NCBI GenBank assembly: GCA_018003015.1
Contig: JAGNEZ010000043.1
Coordinates: 1 to 55,428 of the forward strand
DNA from: Phycisphaerae bacterium
Lineage (GTDB): Bacteria; Planctomycetota; Phycisphaerae; UBA1845; PWPN01
Direction: 5' to 3'
Length of the DNA: 55,428 nt
Part shown: in pieces, positions 1 through 8,484 of the stretch
How the letters are laid out: every line of letters begins with the position of its first letter
How positions within the stretch are numbered: the stretch's first letter is position 1
Program-made: the position numbers and the translations under genes
Notes under the pieces: model-generated
The model's database searches: none
Told to the model about the DNA's origin: nothing
The model's input: the letters and a program-made list of their open reading frames with translations, nothing else

Positions 1-26
1 AGGCGGTGGTGGGCTGCGGATGGGTC

Positions 27-55
27 TTGCCAAGGCCTGACTGGCGGGGTATTAT
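27..55 (+). promoter_or_regulatory. sigma70-type promoter of the tRNA-Gln gene
   Basis: The sequence TTGCCA (27-32), a 17-base spacer and TATTAT (50-55) match the vegetative -35/-10 consensus at five of six positions each. Transcription would begin near 62 and run through a leader of about 80 bases into the tRNA at 143. There is no protein gene between them, so this is most likely the tRNA promoter. Confidence 0.6.
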
Positions 56-142
56 TCAGCTGTTGCCGGTGGTGGCGTGGCGGTGTGGGCCCGTTCGCGA
101 CGGCGACGCAGACGATGTAATTCCTTGCACGGCAAGGACTTC

Positions 143-215
143 TGGCCCGTGGTGCAATTGGTAGCACGCCTGACTCTGGATCAGGAAGTTCTAGGTTCGA
201 TTCCTAGCGGGCCAG
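143..215 (+). tRNA. tRNA-Gln (anticodon CTG)
   Basis: A full cloverleaf can be folded by eye. The acceptor stem is TGGCCCG (143-149) with CGGGCCA (208-214). The anticodon stem is CCTGA/TCAGG around the loop CTCTGGA, giving anticodon CTG, which reads CAG (Gln). The T arm is CTAGG/CCTAG around TTCGATT. The U1-A72 pair and the G discriminator at 215 are both typical of tRNA-Gln, which supports the assignment. The CCA end is not encoded. Confidence 0.95.
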
Positions 216-869
216 TCAGCACGCGAAGTGGGCGGCAATGGCAGGCTGAGCATGCTTTTCGGGCGTCTGGGGGTGCGGCATCTGAAGTCCGGCCAATCCG
301 GTATGGAGCCGGAGGGGTCGGCTGAGGAGGTAGCGCCGAGGGCACGTCTAGAAGGGAACACCCCGCCCGGTTACGGTCTTCACCCGTTCAGGGGACAGGT
401 GGTCGTCGCGCTGCTATCAAGGATGTGTACTTTGGTTTGTGCAGCCCTGCGAGAGGTGTTCGCTCACCCGAAGCGGAGAGGGACGGGGGGTAGGGCTGGA
501 GAACGGGCTGCAGGCGGTGAGGGGCGCGGCGTAGCGGGCACGCGGGGCACGTCGGCCGAGGAATGGGCGAGGCCCATCGAGGTCTTGCTGAACCGGATGC
601 GCCGGGAACTGGAGTGGGTACGACCGACGGGCACCTTCATGTAAGCGGGACACAGGAAGGGACAGGGGCTTCACGTCACTTTGGGGCCAAGGACAACCTG
701 AAGATGGTGAACCGGGAGTGAGAGGCAGGCCGCGAAGTGGTGGGCAGTTCATGCCGAGACGAGCAGCCCCTGGTGGCTGGACACTCGCACGATCGGGAGC
801 ATCAGGACTCTTGGTGCATGATTCGTGTCATGACTTGGAGATTGCCATGGGTATGCTCCTGGCCTGGCG
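216..869. other. 654-base stretch with no convincing gene
   Basis: This lies between the tRNA and the promoter of the GTPase operon. Short overlapping reading frames (for example 228-644 plus and 417-752 minus) have Arg/Gly-rich translations without a recognisable domain or a good ribosome-binding site, so I do not call them genes. I looked for a copy of the tRNA 3' end (a possible attachment site) and for a structured RNA, and saw neither with confidence. Confidence 0.5.
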
Positions 870-897
870 TTGCAGCGATCCAGGCATCAGGTATACT
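870..897 (+). promoter_or_regulatory. sigma70-type promoter of the GTPase/GAP1-like operon
   Basis: TTGCAG (870-875), a 16-base spacer and TATACT (892-897). The -10 element matches five of six consensus bases; the -35 element is moderate. Transcription would begin near 904, about 105 bases before the ATG at 1010. It is the best vegetative promoter upstream of the six-gene plus-strand run. Confidence 0.5.
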
Positions 898-1009
898 GGT
901 GTTTCGGTCCTGATGCGTCAGTCCGAAGGAAGGCGTCTCCGACCGACACGTCCCTGTCGACGCACCCTCCGGTCTGCCGACCTGCCTCGTGGCGTTGAGG
1001 ATCGGGGTT

Positions 1010-2143
1010 ATGATCTGCCCGTACTGTGTCCGCGAAGTCTCGTTCAGGCTTTCCCGAGCGGGGGCGACGGCCATCTCTGATGAGCCTGCCGTGGGCCAGC
1101 AACAGCAGGAATCCCCCAGTTCGGCAGGTCAGGCGTATCGCTGCTCGGCATGCAACCGCGAGATTCCCACGATGTTCGTTCGCGACTACCACCGCTATCC
1201 GCTGGTGGTAGGCAGCGGGGTCGGCTTTTCCGGTCACGGTAAGACGGTGTTTTTCGCATCCATGCTCCACGCCTTGCGGGATCATCGCCTCGCCGAGGCC
1301 TGGCCGCGGTTTTTCAGCCTGGCTCTGGACGATGCCAGCCTGACTACCGTGGTAGGCAACATGAACAGGCTTCAGAGTGGGGTGCTGCCGGAAGCCACGC
1401 CGCAGACTTTTGAGAATCCAACGCTGCTTCGGCTCAACAATCTTCCGCATCTGGGCAGTGCGGTGCTCTGCATGTACGACAACGGTGGCGAGGTGTTTCG
1501 GTCGGGCGGTGGCATTCAGCATTATGCGCACTACCTGGTTCACGCCCACACCGTGCTGTTCATGATCAGCATTCCGAGGCTTCGGGAACAGGATGACCTG
1601 CCGACGGCCATGTTTGGGCTGTTGAACGCGTTCATCCTGGGCATCCAGCAACTGGGTGGAGACACCCAGCGGCAGCACCTGGTGATTGCATACACCATGG
1701 CGGATGTCATGCTGCCCGATCTGGCAGAATGGGAGGTTCTGAGCGAGCATGTCAAGGGTGAGTCCTTTGATGATCTGGCGGACGTACGGGCGTATCTGCG
1801 GAAGATCTACGCCGTGTCCAGCCAGCTGCATCGGTACACGCAGGTTGGTCTGCGGGCGGCGGCGTTTCTCAACGCGGCGTTGGCGAACTTCGCCTCGGTG
1901 AGTTTCACGATTGTTTCTTCTCTGGGCGCGGCTCCCCAGGAGCGGCGGCTCACGACGCAGATTGCGCCGCGGCGTGTCCTGGACCCAATCCTGCTTCTCA
2001 TCGCCAACTCTCTGACCAGGACCAAGAGCTGCGAATCGACTGATGAAACGGAGCCGACTTCGGCCCCGTCGGACTGGAGATTGCGCGCCCAGGGTCTCCT
2101 GCGAGACTCGTGGACCAAGGTCCGCGAGCGGTTTCTGCAGTAA
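1010..2143 (+). CDS. zinc-ribbon P-loop GTPase A (Double-GTPase-like)
   Basis: Predicted cytosolic GTPase of 377 residues and the first gene of the operon. An N-terminal treble of Cys pairs, CPYC (3-6) and CSAC (45-48), forms a probable zinc ribbon. The P-loop (G1) is GFSGHGKT at 72-79, and DNGGE (157-161) fits a G3 DxxG motif followed by Glu. The G4 position reads TMAD (229-232), where GTPases normally have N/TKxD, so base recognition may be weakened. The layout resembles the Double-GTPase families described next to GAP1 proteins in predicted conflict systems; the family name is from memory. It is a clear paralog of the product of 6688-8484, which helps fix the start: ATG 1010 gives MICPYC, matching MSPMFCPYC. 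An in-frame GTG at 989 is the alternative. GAGG sits nine bases upstream of 1010. Confidence 0.8.
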   Translation: MICPYCVREVSFRLSRAGATAISDEPAVGQQQQESPSSAGQAYRCSACNREIPTMFVRDYHRYPLVVGSGVGFSGHGKTVFFASMLHALRDHRLAEAWPRFFSLALDDASLTTVVGNMNRLQSGVLPEATPQTFENPTLLRLNNLPHLGSAVLCMYDNGGEVFRSGGGIQHYAHYLVHAHTVLFMISIPRLREQDDLPTAMFGLLNAFILGIQQLGGDTQRQHLVIAYTMADVMLPDLAEWEVLSEHVKGESFDDLADVRAYLRKIYAVSSQLHRYTQVGLRAAAFLNAALANFASVSFTIVSSLGAAPQERRLTTQIAPRRVLDPILLLIANSLTRTKSCESTDETEPTSAPSDWRLRAQGLLRDSWTKVRERFLQ

Positions 2144-2172
2144 ACGGGGACCATCGTTGAGAGGTATGCGTC

Positions 2173-3318
2173 TTGAGTGACGGCACCCCTACGGGACCGA
2201 GACTTGCTGGTGCGATTGTCATGCCGGGAGCGGGCGTCGTCCATTGGTGGCGAAAGCTGACCGCCTCGCTGGACCGATCGCTGCCGGAGGATGCCAGCGC
2301 CGTTCCGAAGCTGCTGAGTCTGTTGCGACAGACGCGCAGGTTCATGGCTTTGGACGTCAGGGGCATGCTGCTGAGCTGGCTGGTCTTCTGGGGAGCGGCC
2401 CTGGGAGGGCTGGTTGGTCTCGTCCTGGTTGTCGCGGTGGCCAACTACCTTCTGAGCTGGTTCTGTCTCTGGCCGCTGCTGTTATTCGCAGCCAATGTTT
2501 TCGGGGTATGCGCTGTGTTGGGTGGTTTTGGAGGCATTGAAGCGTCACGGCGTGTTTCCTCGATGGACTATGTCATCTACGCCGCCTTGTGCGGGTTGCC
2601 CTGGTTGTTCTACCGCCATTGCGATCTGGCCGGTTGGCTGTACGGCCACGGCCACCCGCACCCGACCATGATGTGGGTGCTGCACATATTGATTCTAAGT
2701 ATTGCCCTCGAAGCCGGCTGGCTGGCCTACCTGGCGAAGCGCGCGGTTACTGTTCCTGAGATCGTCGGTGAGCTGTTGCGTCGCCTGTACATGAACAAGC
2801 TGAGAGCCCTGCTTGCCGCGCGGGTTCAGGCTCTGGATGGTGATGAAGAGTCGGCGCCGGGGCAGGCGTTGTGCGGCCCCTGCCTGTCGCGAGTGGAGTT
2901 GTACACCGACAGGTTGCTTGGTGCTCGGTACTACCGGTGCCGGTCCTGCCGCCGTGATTACCCGGAGGGCGACGACTGGGAGTCCTTCGAGGAGGTCGTT
3001 GCCATCCTGCACCAGAGTTGGAACTCTGCATCGATGGTCAAGGGCGGACGCCTCTACGTCAATGCCGACAAGCGGGACGGGCTCTTTGATTTCGACCGTG
3101 TTGAGATCCACGAGGCCGACGACGTGCAAGTCGAGCGGTTCGTGATGGCGGTGTCGAACGACCCGGATGCTGAGCGGCGTAGTCGCAGACGGCGATGCAC
3201 GATCAACCCTCAGATCAGCCTGTCCCAGCACACCGCCCACATGCTGGATGCCGTGTTCCAGGTGGCCAGGACGCAGCATTCCGCACGCGCCCTGCAGGGC
3301 GAGGAAACGGGCGCGTAG
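2173..3318 (+). CDS. polytopic membrane protein with cytosolic zinc ribbon
   Basis: Unknown function; 381 residues. About four hydrophobic segments lie near residues 67-95, 97-117, 131-148 and 167-188. They are followed by a soluble C-terminal half with a four-Cys zinc ribbon (CGPC 234-237, CRSC 256-259) and a region rich in Asp/Glu and Arg. The TTG start has AGAGG eight bases upstream and follows the GTPase A stop by 29 bases; an in-frame ATG lies at 2221. Its place between a GTPase and a vWA gene suggests it is the membrane platform of the complex. That role is inferred from context only. Confidence 0.7.
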   Translation: MSDGTPTGPRLAGAIVMPGAGVVHWWRKLTASLDRSLPEDASAVPKLLSLLRQTRRFMALDVRGMLLSWLVFWGAALGGLVGLVLVVAVANYLLSWFCLWPLLLFAANVFGVCAVLGGFGGIEASRRVSSMDYVIYAALCGLPWLFYRHCDLAGWLYGHGHPHPTMMWVLHILILSIALEAGWLAYLAKRAVTVPEIVGELLRRLYMNKLRALLAARVQALDGDEESAPGQALCGPCLSRVELYTDRLLGARYYRCRSCRRDYPEGDDWESFEEVVAILHQSWNSASMVKGGRLYVNADKRDGLFDFDRVEIHEADDVQVERFVMAVSNDPDAERRSRRRRCTINPQISLSQHTAHMLDAVFQVARTQHSARALQGEETGA

Positions 3319-3356
3319 GGTTTGCCTCAAACGAGGAGCGAAGGAACTTGCGAGCC

Positions 3357-4409
3357 ATGGATCGCCACATTCGCTGGTTCGATTTCGAGCTCACCACGAT
3401 ACCGAAGGTGCTGCTGGTCCTCGACGCCTCGGAAAGTGCGGAGGAATACGAGGAGGAGGTCCTGGAACTAGCCTCGGGCATCATCGCCGCTCTCCCGCAT
3501 TGCGATGCTGTTCGAGTGGCTTTCCTGGGCGGAACAGAGTTGTTCAGCGCGGAGCAGTTCTCCGCGGGCAAGACCGAGTTGTGGAAGAAGAACCTGGGAC
3601 GATGCAGTCTGATCAACCCGGTGTTCCGAGCAGCCTGCCCGACTGAGGAGCATCGCGTCGTGATCATTGGGACGGGCACGATCTTCGACCTGGAGGATCA
3701 GGCGGAGATGCTCGGTCGCCGGCTTCTTCTGGTCAGTGTGGGCCAGAGACTTGGGCCGGACGACGGTTCCTGGTTCTCGTTAGCGACTCGTCAGCTGCAG
3801 GAGGTGGTGGACCAGGTCTGGACCCGGGTGACGGGCGTTACGATCGGCGGGCCGGGTCTGTTGCCGATCTGCTGGGAGAATGATGCGTACCGGCTGGTAC
3901 TTGGCAGCGACGGGGCGGCGTTGAGACTCGAAGGGAGCGCCGAGCCCTCCACCCGCGTCGGTTTCCTCGCTCACGGGAACCGCCTACCCGCAGCGAGAGT
4001 CGCCTACGCCGACGGTCGGGAGGTCGAGGTGGTGCTGAAGACAACGCGGTCCTTCGAACGCGAACTCCGGCCGCTGCGGTTATTCACTGCCGAGGAAGCC
4101 TACCCGTTTTACCTGACGGTGACGGACGGGGCGGCGTGCGGCGCGGCCGTCCTGCCCCAGATGTGCCGGTCGGTCGCGTCGGACTGGTCTGGCTTCATCC
4201 TTGTAGCCGAAGCGGCGGAGGGTCTGGCGGCCTATGCCTACCCCTGGGAAGTGATCGCGACCGGGCCCGATCTGGTAGCCGTCTACCAGCCGGGGGGTGT
4301 GGTTCCGATCATCTTTGATCAACTCAGCCATGAGTGGCGGATGCACCCGGAGCAGCCCATGGGCGGATGCCTGGAACTGGGAGGAGGCGTTTATGGCGTC
4401 GCCCTGTGA
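3357..4409 (+). CDS. vWA-domain protein
   Basis: 350 residues. The N-terminus reads as a von Willebrand A fold: a beta strand, KVLLVLDASES (residues 17-27), carries the DxSxS metal-ion-dependent adhesion site, followed by a helix and a second strand near VRVAFLGG. The C-terminal half is a beta-rich region without a recognised domain. vWA domains usually mediate metal-dependent protein binding and often pair with ATPases or GTPases in predicted conflict systems. The frame is open further upstream (to 3195), but that part overlaps the previous gene out of frame and looks non-coding. ATG 3357, preceded by a purine-rich stretch, begins just before the conserved strand. The 3' end overlaps the next gene by 17 bases, so translation is probably coupled. 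Confidence 0.75.
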   Translation: MDRHIRWFDFELTTIPKVLLVLDASESAEEYEEEVLELASGIIAALPHCDAVRVAFLGGTELFSAEQFSAGKTELWKKNLGRCSLINPVFRAACPTEEHRVVIIGTGTIFDLEDQAEMLGRRLLLVSVGQRLGPDDGSWFSLATRQLQEVVDQVWTRVTGVTIGGPGLLPICWENDAYRLVLGSDGAALRLEGSAEPSTRVGFLAHGNRLPAARVAYADGREVEVVLKTTRSFERELRPLRLFTAEEAYPFYLTVTDGAACGAAVLPQMCRSVASDWSGFILVAEAAEGLAAYAYPWEVIATGPDLVAVYQPGGVVPIIFDQLSHEWRMHPEQPMGGCLELGGGVYGVAL

Positions 4410-5016
4410 TCGGACTGGCTTTCCCCTGCTAGCGATGCCGAAGTTGGGCGCAACCATGCACCTGTTGCCGGTGACGAAGGTTCAGTTCGAGTGTTTTCTC
4501 GCGGAGCCGTGCGGCTTTGGTGACGAATGGTACGAGGAAGTTCTGGAGACCAGTCCGCGAGTCTCGCCGACGCGGGCAACTGAAGCCGATCGGGAAGGAC
4601 TGTTCATGGCCGGGGTGATCCCGTCCGAAGTTGAAGCATTTGCCCAGTGGCTGGGGCCGAAGTGGCGAGTTCCCTTGGCGAAGGAATGGCGGCAGGCGTA
4701 CGCTTTGCTGAGGGCGGCGCCGTTTTCATCCGACGGGCTGGAGGCATGGGCGGGTTCAGATCTGAACCCGCTCGCCGCGGCGACCCTGCGTCTTCTTGAA
4801 CACCAACTGAAGCCGAAGACATGGCTGGATCTCTCCCTGATGAGTGGCGCGCTGCTGGAATGGGTAGGTTCCGGAAGGGAATGGGGTGGCTTAGGCGAAC
4901 CGCGGCCGCAGTTTGCCTCTTATCTCATCGATCCTCTTCGGAGTGACCCGATTCGGCCGATCCACCGCGACCGGCGGCTGAGAGATTTCGGAATGCGGCT
5001 CTGGTGTCCCCTGTGA
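4393..5016 (+). CDS. small formylglycine-generating-enzyme-like (FGE/SUMF) protein
   Basis: 207 residues. Signature stretches of the FGE-sulfatase (C-type-lectin-like) fold appear in order: PVTKVQFECFL near the N-terminus, then a VEAFAQWLG-x4-R-x-P-x4-EWR block, then LLEWVGSGREW, and a terminal FGMRLW. In related folds these read PVTxxxFxxF, AxxFCxWLGxRLPTExEWE, xExW and GFR. The protein is shorter than typical FGE (about 250-300), and the usual paired catalytic cysteines are not evident. It may therefore be a binding module and not an oxidase. ATG 4393 is preceded by a strong GGGAGGAGG and lies inside the 3' end of the vWA gene. An upstream in-frame start at 4297 would need a much longer overlap. 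Confidence 0.65.
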   Translation: MASPCDRTGFPLLAMPKLGATMHLLPVTKVQFECFLAEPCGFGDEWYEEVLETSPRVSPTRATEADREGLFMAGVIPSEVEAFAQWLGPKWRVPLAKEWRQAYALLRAAPFSSDGLEAWAGSDLNPLAAATLRLLEHQLKPKTWLDLSLMSGALLEWVGSGREWGGLGEPRPQFASYLIDPLRSDPIRPIHRDRRLRDFGMRLWCPL

Positions 5017-5032
5017 GCGAGGTAATACCTCC

Positions 5033-6667
5033 ATGACCGAACTTCGAGCTGGCCAGATTCTCTACACGCGGTTGAGCAAGGACCGTTCGCGAAGCGGCAA
5101 GGACGGGTACCAGACGCTGTGCTGCACGCGAGCGATCATCTGTGACACTGAACTCCCGGAGATTGAGGCTCGCTTCCTGTACTTTCCCACCGAGACCTCG
5201 CCGCCCAAGCACGTGTTTTTCGGTACGCGTAGTGGGAAGCTGGTGGTGGCCCGGATCAGTCGACTCGGGGAGACCGATGACCAGGGCAGGTTGATCAGCA
5301 TCGCCCATGGGCTGGTGTTTACGGCGGCGGACCTGATTCGGGGGGGTCTGCTTCCGCTGGCCGTCTTCGACGTGTTTCCTTTTCTCACCGACCTCCGGAG
5401 GGCCTTCGAGGTCGATCAAGGCCGCTCGGGTGGCGCTCCTCCGGTCACGATTGTGTTCCCTGATCCTGTTCCGCCGTCTGAGGCCGCCCGTTGGCCGCTC
5501 GAGGAGTTGCGCAAGCTGGCCTTCTACGCCCTGCGTGCCCAACGACTCGCGGAGAAGAACACTGCCCTGGCCATGACCGGGTCACCGGAGGCGATCCTGG
5601 CGGCCATGCGTGTTGCCCAGGCGTTGCTTGCTCCGGCTCGCTATGGTGAATGCCCGATGGACACCTACTTCGTGGACGCCCACAAGAACCCGTGCAACCT
5701 CCACGGCAATTACTGCTGGGCGGTAGGTCTTCCGGAGCCGCCTCGATTCGGCAACTTCATTGCGGTGGATGCCGAGCGATGCCGGGTCAACGACAACCCT
5801 TCCTGGAAACCTGCCGACGCCTACGAATACTGGCTGGCCGCCAAGTTGGCGGCCGGTCGCCTGGATGACATTGTTCGCGACAAGGGGGGAGTCCATCAGG
5901 TATCGCGGGCTTTGGCGGGCGAGTCTCTGGGTGAGGCTGTAGGGCCGAGGGTCATTGAAGAAGTGTGCAGGGCCGCGCCAGAGCTCCTGCGGAGCGGGTT
6001 GCGGGACCGCATGGCCCGGCTGATCGGCGGGGAGCTGGCCGATCGACTGGTCGATTCAGTCATGGCCGGCATGAACCCGGCCGAGATCATGGAGCGTTTG
6101 CGTGGTGGCTTTGACGCCGCGGCACTTCTTCAGCGTCTCTTCGAGCATTACGCAGCCAATCGCTTCCGCCGGCCGGCGGCGGAGGAGCTGAAGACGCTGG
6201 GTTCTGTTCTCGAGGCCCATCCCCGACGGAAGCTTCAGCTTCTCTGGGCGGCGTGGAGAGGTGAAGATGCCGCGATCCAGCAAGCTGGGAGAGCTTTTGA
6301 CGACGCCGGCTATGAGCAGGCGTGTGCTCTGTTTCTCGAGTATGGTCTGCCGGAGGTGCTCGGGCTGGTGCAGCCGGGTCGCGGAGCCGCTTTCCTTCGC
6401 GGCTACCTGACCAGTGACAGGGCTCATGCCATACCGCTGCCCGAGCTGGTGGATCGTCTGCTTCAAGTAGGCGAGGATGCGGCACTTGACTTGCTCGAGC
6501 CTCGGCTGGCTCGACTGGGGCTGGAGGACTTGAAGGAGCTGCGTCGTCTCTGCAAGCGGATAAAGAGCAAGAGGAGCTCGTTCACGGAGGCCCTTGAGAG
6601 CGCGTACAGCCAGGCCGTGAAGGAACGTGGGCTCTTTGCCCAGTTGCGTAACAAGTTCGGTATGTGA
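5033..6667 (+). CDS. GAP1-like GTPase-associated protein
   Basis: 544 residues. The N-terminus has the look of the GAP1 N-terminal domain: QILYTRLSKDRSRSGKDGYQ followed by strands ending in RFLYFPT, comparable with the LYT-x(n)-GxSGFQ start of GTPase-associated protein 1. A middle region contains CNLHGNYCWAVG, and the C-terminal third is alpha-helical and Leu/Arg/Glu-rich. Its position directly upstream of a GTPase gene, with an ATGTGA junction, matches the known neighbourhood of this family. The biochemical role is not established; regulation or partnering of the GTPases is inferred. A profile search with the GAP1-N/M/C families would settle the assignment. ATG 5033 lies 16 bases after the FGE-like stop, with GAGCGAGG upstream. 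Confidence 0.65.
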   Translation: MTELRAGQILYTRLSKDRSRSGKDGYQTLCCTRAIICDTELPEIEARFLYFPTETSPPKHVFFGTRSGKLVVARISRLGETDDQGRLISIAHGLVFTAADLIRGGLLPLAVFDVFPFLTDLRRAFEVDQGRSGGAPPVTIVFPDPVPPSEAARWPLEELRKLAFYALRAQRLAEKNTALAMTGSPEAILAAMRVAQALLAPARYGECPMDTYFVDAHKNPCNLHGNYCWAVGLPEPPRFGNFIAVDAERCRVNDNPSWKPADAYEYWLAAKLAAGRLDDIVRDKGGVHQVSRALAGESLGEAVGPRVIEEVCRAAPELLRSGLRDRMARLIGGELADRLVDSVMAGMNPAEIMERLRGGFDAAALLQRLFEHYAANRFRRPAAEELKTLGSVLEAHPRRKLQLLWAAWRGEDAAIQQAGRAFDDAGYEQACALFLEYGLPEVLGLVQPGRGAAFLRGYLTSDRAHAIPLPELVDRLLQVGEDAALDLLEPRLARLGLEDLKELRRLCKRIKSKRSSFTEALESAYSQAVKERGLFAQLRNKFGM

Positions 6668-6687
6668 TCTCAGCAGGAAGCACCACG

Positions 6688-8484
6688 ATGTCACCGATGT
6701 TCTGTCCCTACTGTGTGCGCAAAGTGACCTTCAAGCTCACTGTGGCGGGCCCTTCCGGAATGTCCGATGCCCCTGTCGCGGCAAGTGTCGTTCCTGGTCC
6801 CGCGGCGTCGGGGAACCGTCGCGACAGCGTCTATCGCTGCCCGGAGTGCAACGAAGAAATCCCTCCGATGTACGTACGGGAATACCGGAAGTGTCCGCCG
6901 GTTGTGGGCAACTTTGTTGGGTTCACGAGGCACGGCAAGACGGTATTGCTGGCCTCGCTGCTGCATGAAATGCGCAGTGATCGTCTGGCCCAGGCATGGA
7001 AGCACTTTCACAGCCTGGCCCTGGACGATCCAAGCCTACAGACGGTTTTGAGCAACATGGCCAAATTGCGGGAGGGCATCTTGCCCGAGGCCACCGCTGC
7101 TGGCGGCAACTTCACTCGACCCACGTTGCTGCGACTGGCCAACGTACCGACGCTGGGCAGCTCGACGCTTTGCCTGTACGACGTGGGTGGGGAGACGTTC
7201 ACATCCGGCCAGAGCATTGGGCAATACGCTCGATTCCTGTCCCAGGCCAAAACGGTGCTGTTTCTGGTGAGCCTGAGCACACTGGAGCAACAGTATCCCA
7301 CGCTCAGCGATGGCCTGCACCACCTCTTGGGCGCCTACGTGTTAGGTTTGAACAACAGCCTGCAGGGCGACACGCGAAGCCAGCACCTGGTTGTGGTGTA
7401 CACCAAAGCGGATGAGCTGATTGCTTCCCATCTGGCTTCGAGACCGGGGCTGCAGGAGTACATTCGCCACGAGGATTTGGACGAACTGAAGGACCCCAAG
7501 AAGTACCTAGCCAGAGTGTTCGCGGTTTCCCAGGAATTGCACCGGTTCACGCAGGAGGAACTGAAGGCTCAGTTGTTTCTGAACACTGCCCGCGACAGTT
7601 TCGCCTCGGTGAGCTTTGCGATCGTCTCGGCGCTTGGGGCCAGCCCAGACACCGGCAAAGGACGATTGACAACCCAGATCGCGCCGCGTCGTGTGCTGGA
7701 CCCGCTGCTGCTGATGATGCTCAAAGGCAAGCTGCCGGTTGAGGAAGGAGATCGCGAAGACGAAGACGATGACGATGACAACGACGTGATTCCCTCAAGG
7801 CCCTGGACTGCGGGGCGGCTTCTGGGGACAGGTGGCGTCGTTGCCGCCATCCTGGCGGTCCTGGTGGTGACCGGTCTGCTCATCAGTATGGCCGTTCGGA
7901 GCGAGCCGAACAAAACGGCCGCGAAGCCGGTTCCGCAGGTTGTCGATCGAGGGCAGCCGGGGAAGGCTGGTCCGGTGACACCTCAGCCGTTTCAGCCGAA
8001 ACCCGCGCCTGGAGCCGCTCAGGGTGGCTCAAGAATGAATCAAATTCCGTCGGCGCAGAGGGAAGCCATACGAGCACGAACCGGTGGAGGGGTTTCTCCC
8101 GGGGTTGCCCGAGGCCCGGTCCTACCACCCAGAGCAGAGGGGACGGTGACCTCGGTCACTCCCGCATTCACTCGTGAAGGAGGTTCAGTCACGGTGACGA
8201 TCACGCTGGGAGAACGAGATGGTGTTCGTCGTGGTGAGGAGTTGAAAGTACAGGCCAAGCGGCATCCCATTCCCGACCCGATGAAGCCGGGCGGGTTGCT
8301 TGGTTTCGAGGAGTACTCTGTCAGGGTAGTGACCGTTGCGGCGGATACGTGTCAGGCTGAACTGCTGGACAGCACGCAGGGGGGGTTGCCGGCCAGCGGC
8401 GACGCGGTATCGCGTGGCGTTGCTGGGCCGAGCAGGGCCCCCGCGGATGCCCTCAGGTTGCCGTCGGGAAGACGTCGGCGATAG
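6688..8484 (+). CDS. membrane-anchored zinc-ribbon GTPase B with FlgT/MreC-like extracytoplasmic domain
   Basis: 598 residues and a paralog of GTPase A. Domain order: zinc ribbon (CPYC 6-9, CPEC 51-54); GTPase with G1 GFTRHGKT (78-85), G3 DVGGE (165-169) and an intact G4 TKAD (239-242); an acidic stretch of Asp/Glu (353-366); one transmembrane helix (about 381-403); a Pro-rich linker; and a C-terminal beta-rich domain (485-577). That last domain contains LGERDGVRRGEELKV, like the 'xGSxxGVxxGDxLxV' signature of FlgT/MreC-type domains. The GTPase would be cytosolic and the last domain outside the inner membrane. ATG 6688 has AGGAAG seven bases upstream; an in-frame GTG at 6664 overlaps the GAP1-like stop. 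The 3' end overlaps the convergent ATPase gene tail to tail by 32 bases. Confidence 0.82.
   Translation: MSPMFCPYCVRKVTFKLTVAGPSGMSDAPVAASVVPGPAASGNRRDSVYRCPECNEEIPPMYVREYRKCPPVVGNFVGFTRHGKTVLLASLLHEMRSDRLAQAWKHFHSLALDDPSLQTVLSNMAKLREGILPEATAAGGNFTRPTLLRLANVPTLGSSTLCLYDVGGETFTSGQSIGQYARFLSQAKTVLFLVSLSTLEQQYPTLSDGLHHLLGAYVLGLNNSLQGDTRSQHLVVVYTKADELIASHLASRPGLQEYIRHEDLDELKDPKKYLARVFAVSQELHRFTQEELKAQLFLNTARDSFASVSFAIVSALGASPDTGKGRLTTQIAPRRVLDPLLLMMLKGKLPVEEGDREDEDDDDDNDVIPSRPWTAGRLLGTGGVVAAILAVLVVTGLLISMAVRSEPNKTAAKPVPQVVDRGQPGKAGPVTPQPFQPKPAPGAAQGGSRMNQIPSAQREAIRARTGGGVSPGVARGPVLPPRAEGTVTSVTPAFTREGGSVTVTITLGERDGVRRGEELKVQAKRHPIPDPMKPGGLLGFEEYSVRVVTVAADTCQAELLDSTQGGLPASGDAVSRGVAGPSRAPADALRLPSGRRRR

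Noticed and set aside
228-644. 138-codon open frame downstream of the tRNA
   Set aside because: Composition is Arg/Gly-rich, no ribosome-binding site or domain, and it overlaps another frame of similar quality on the other strand.
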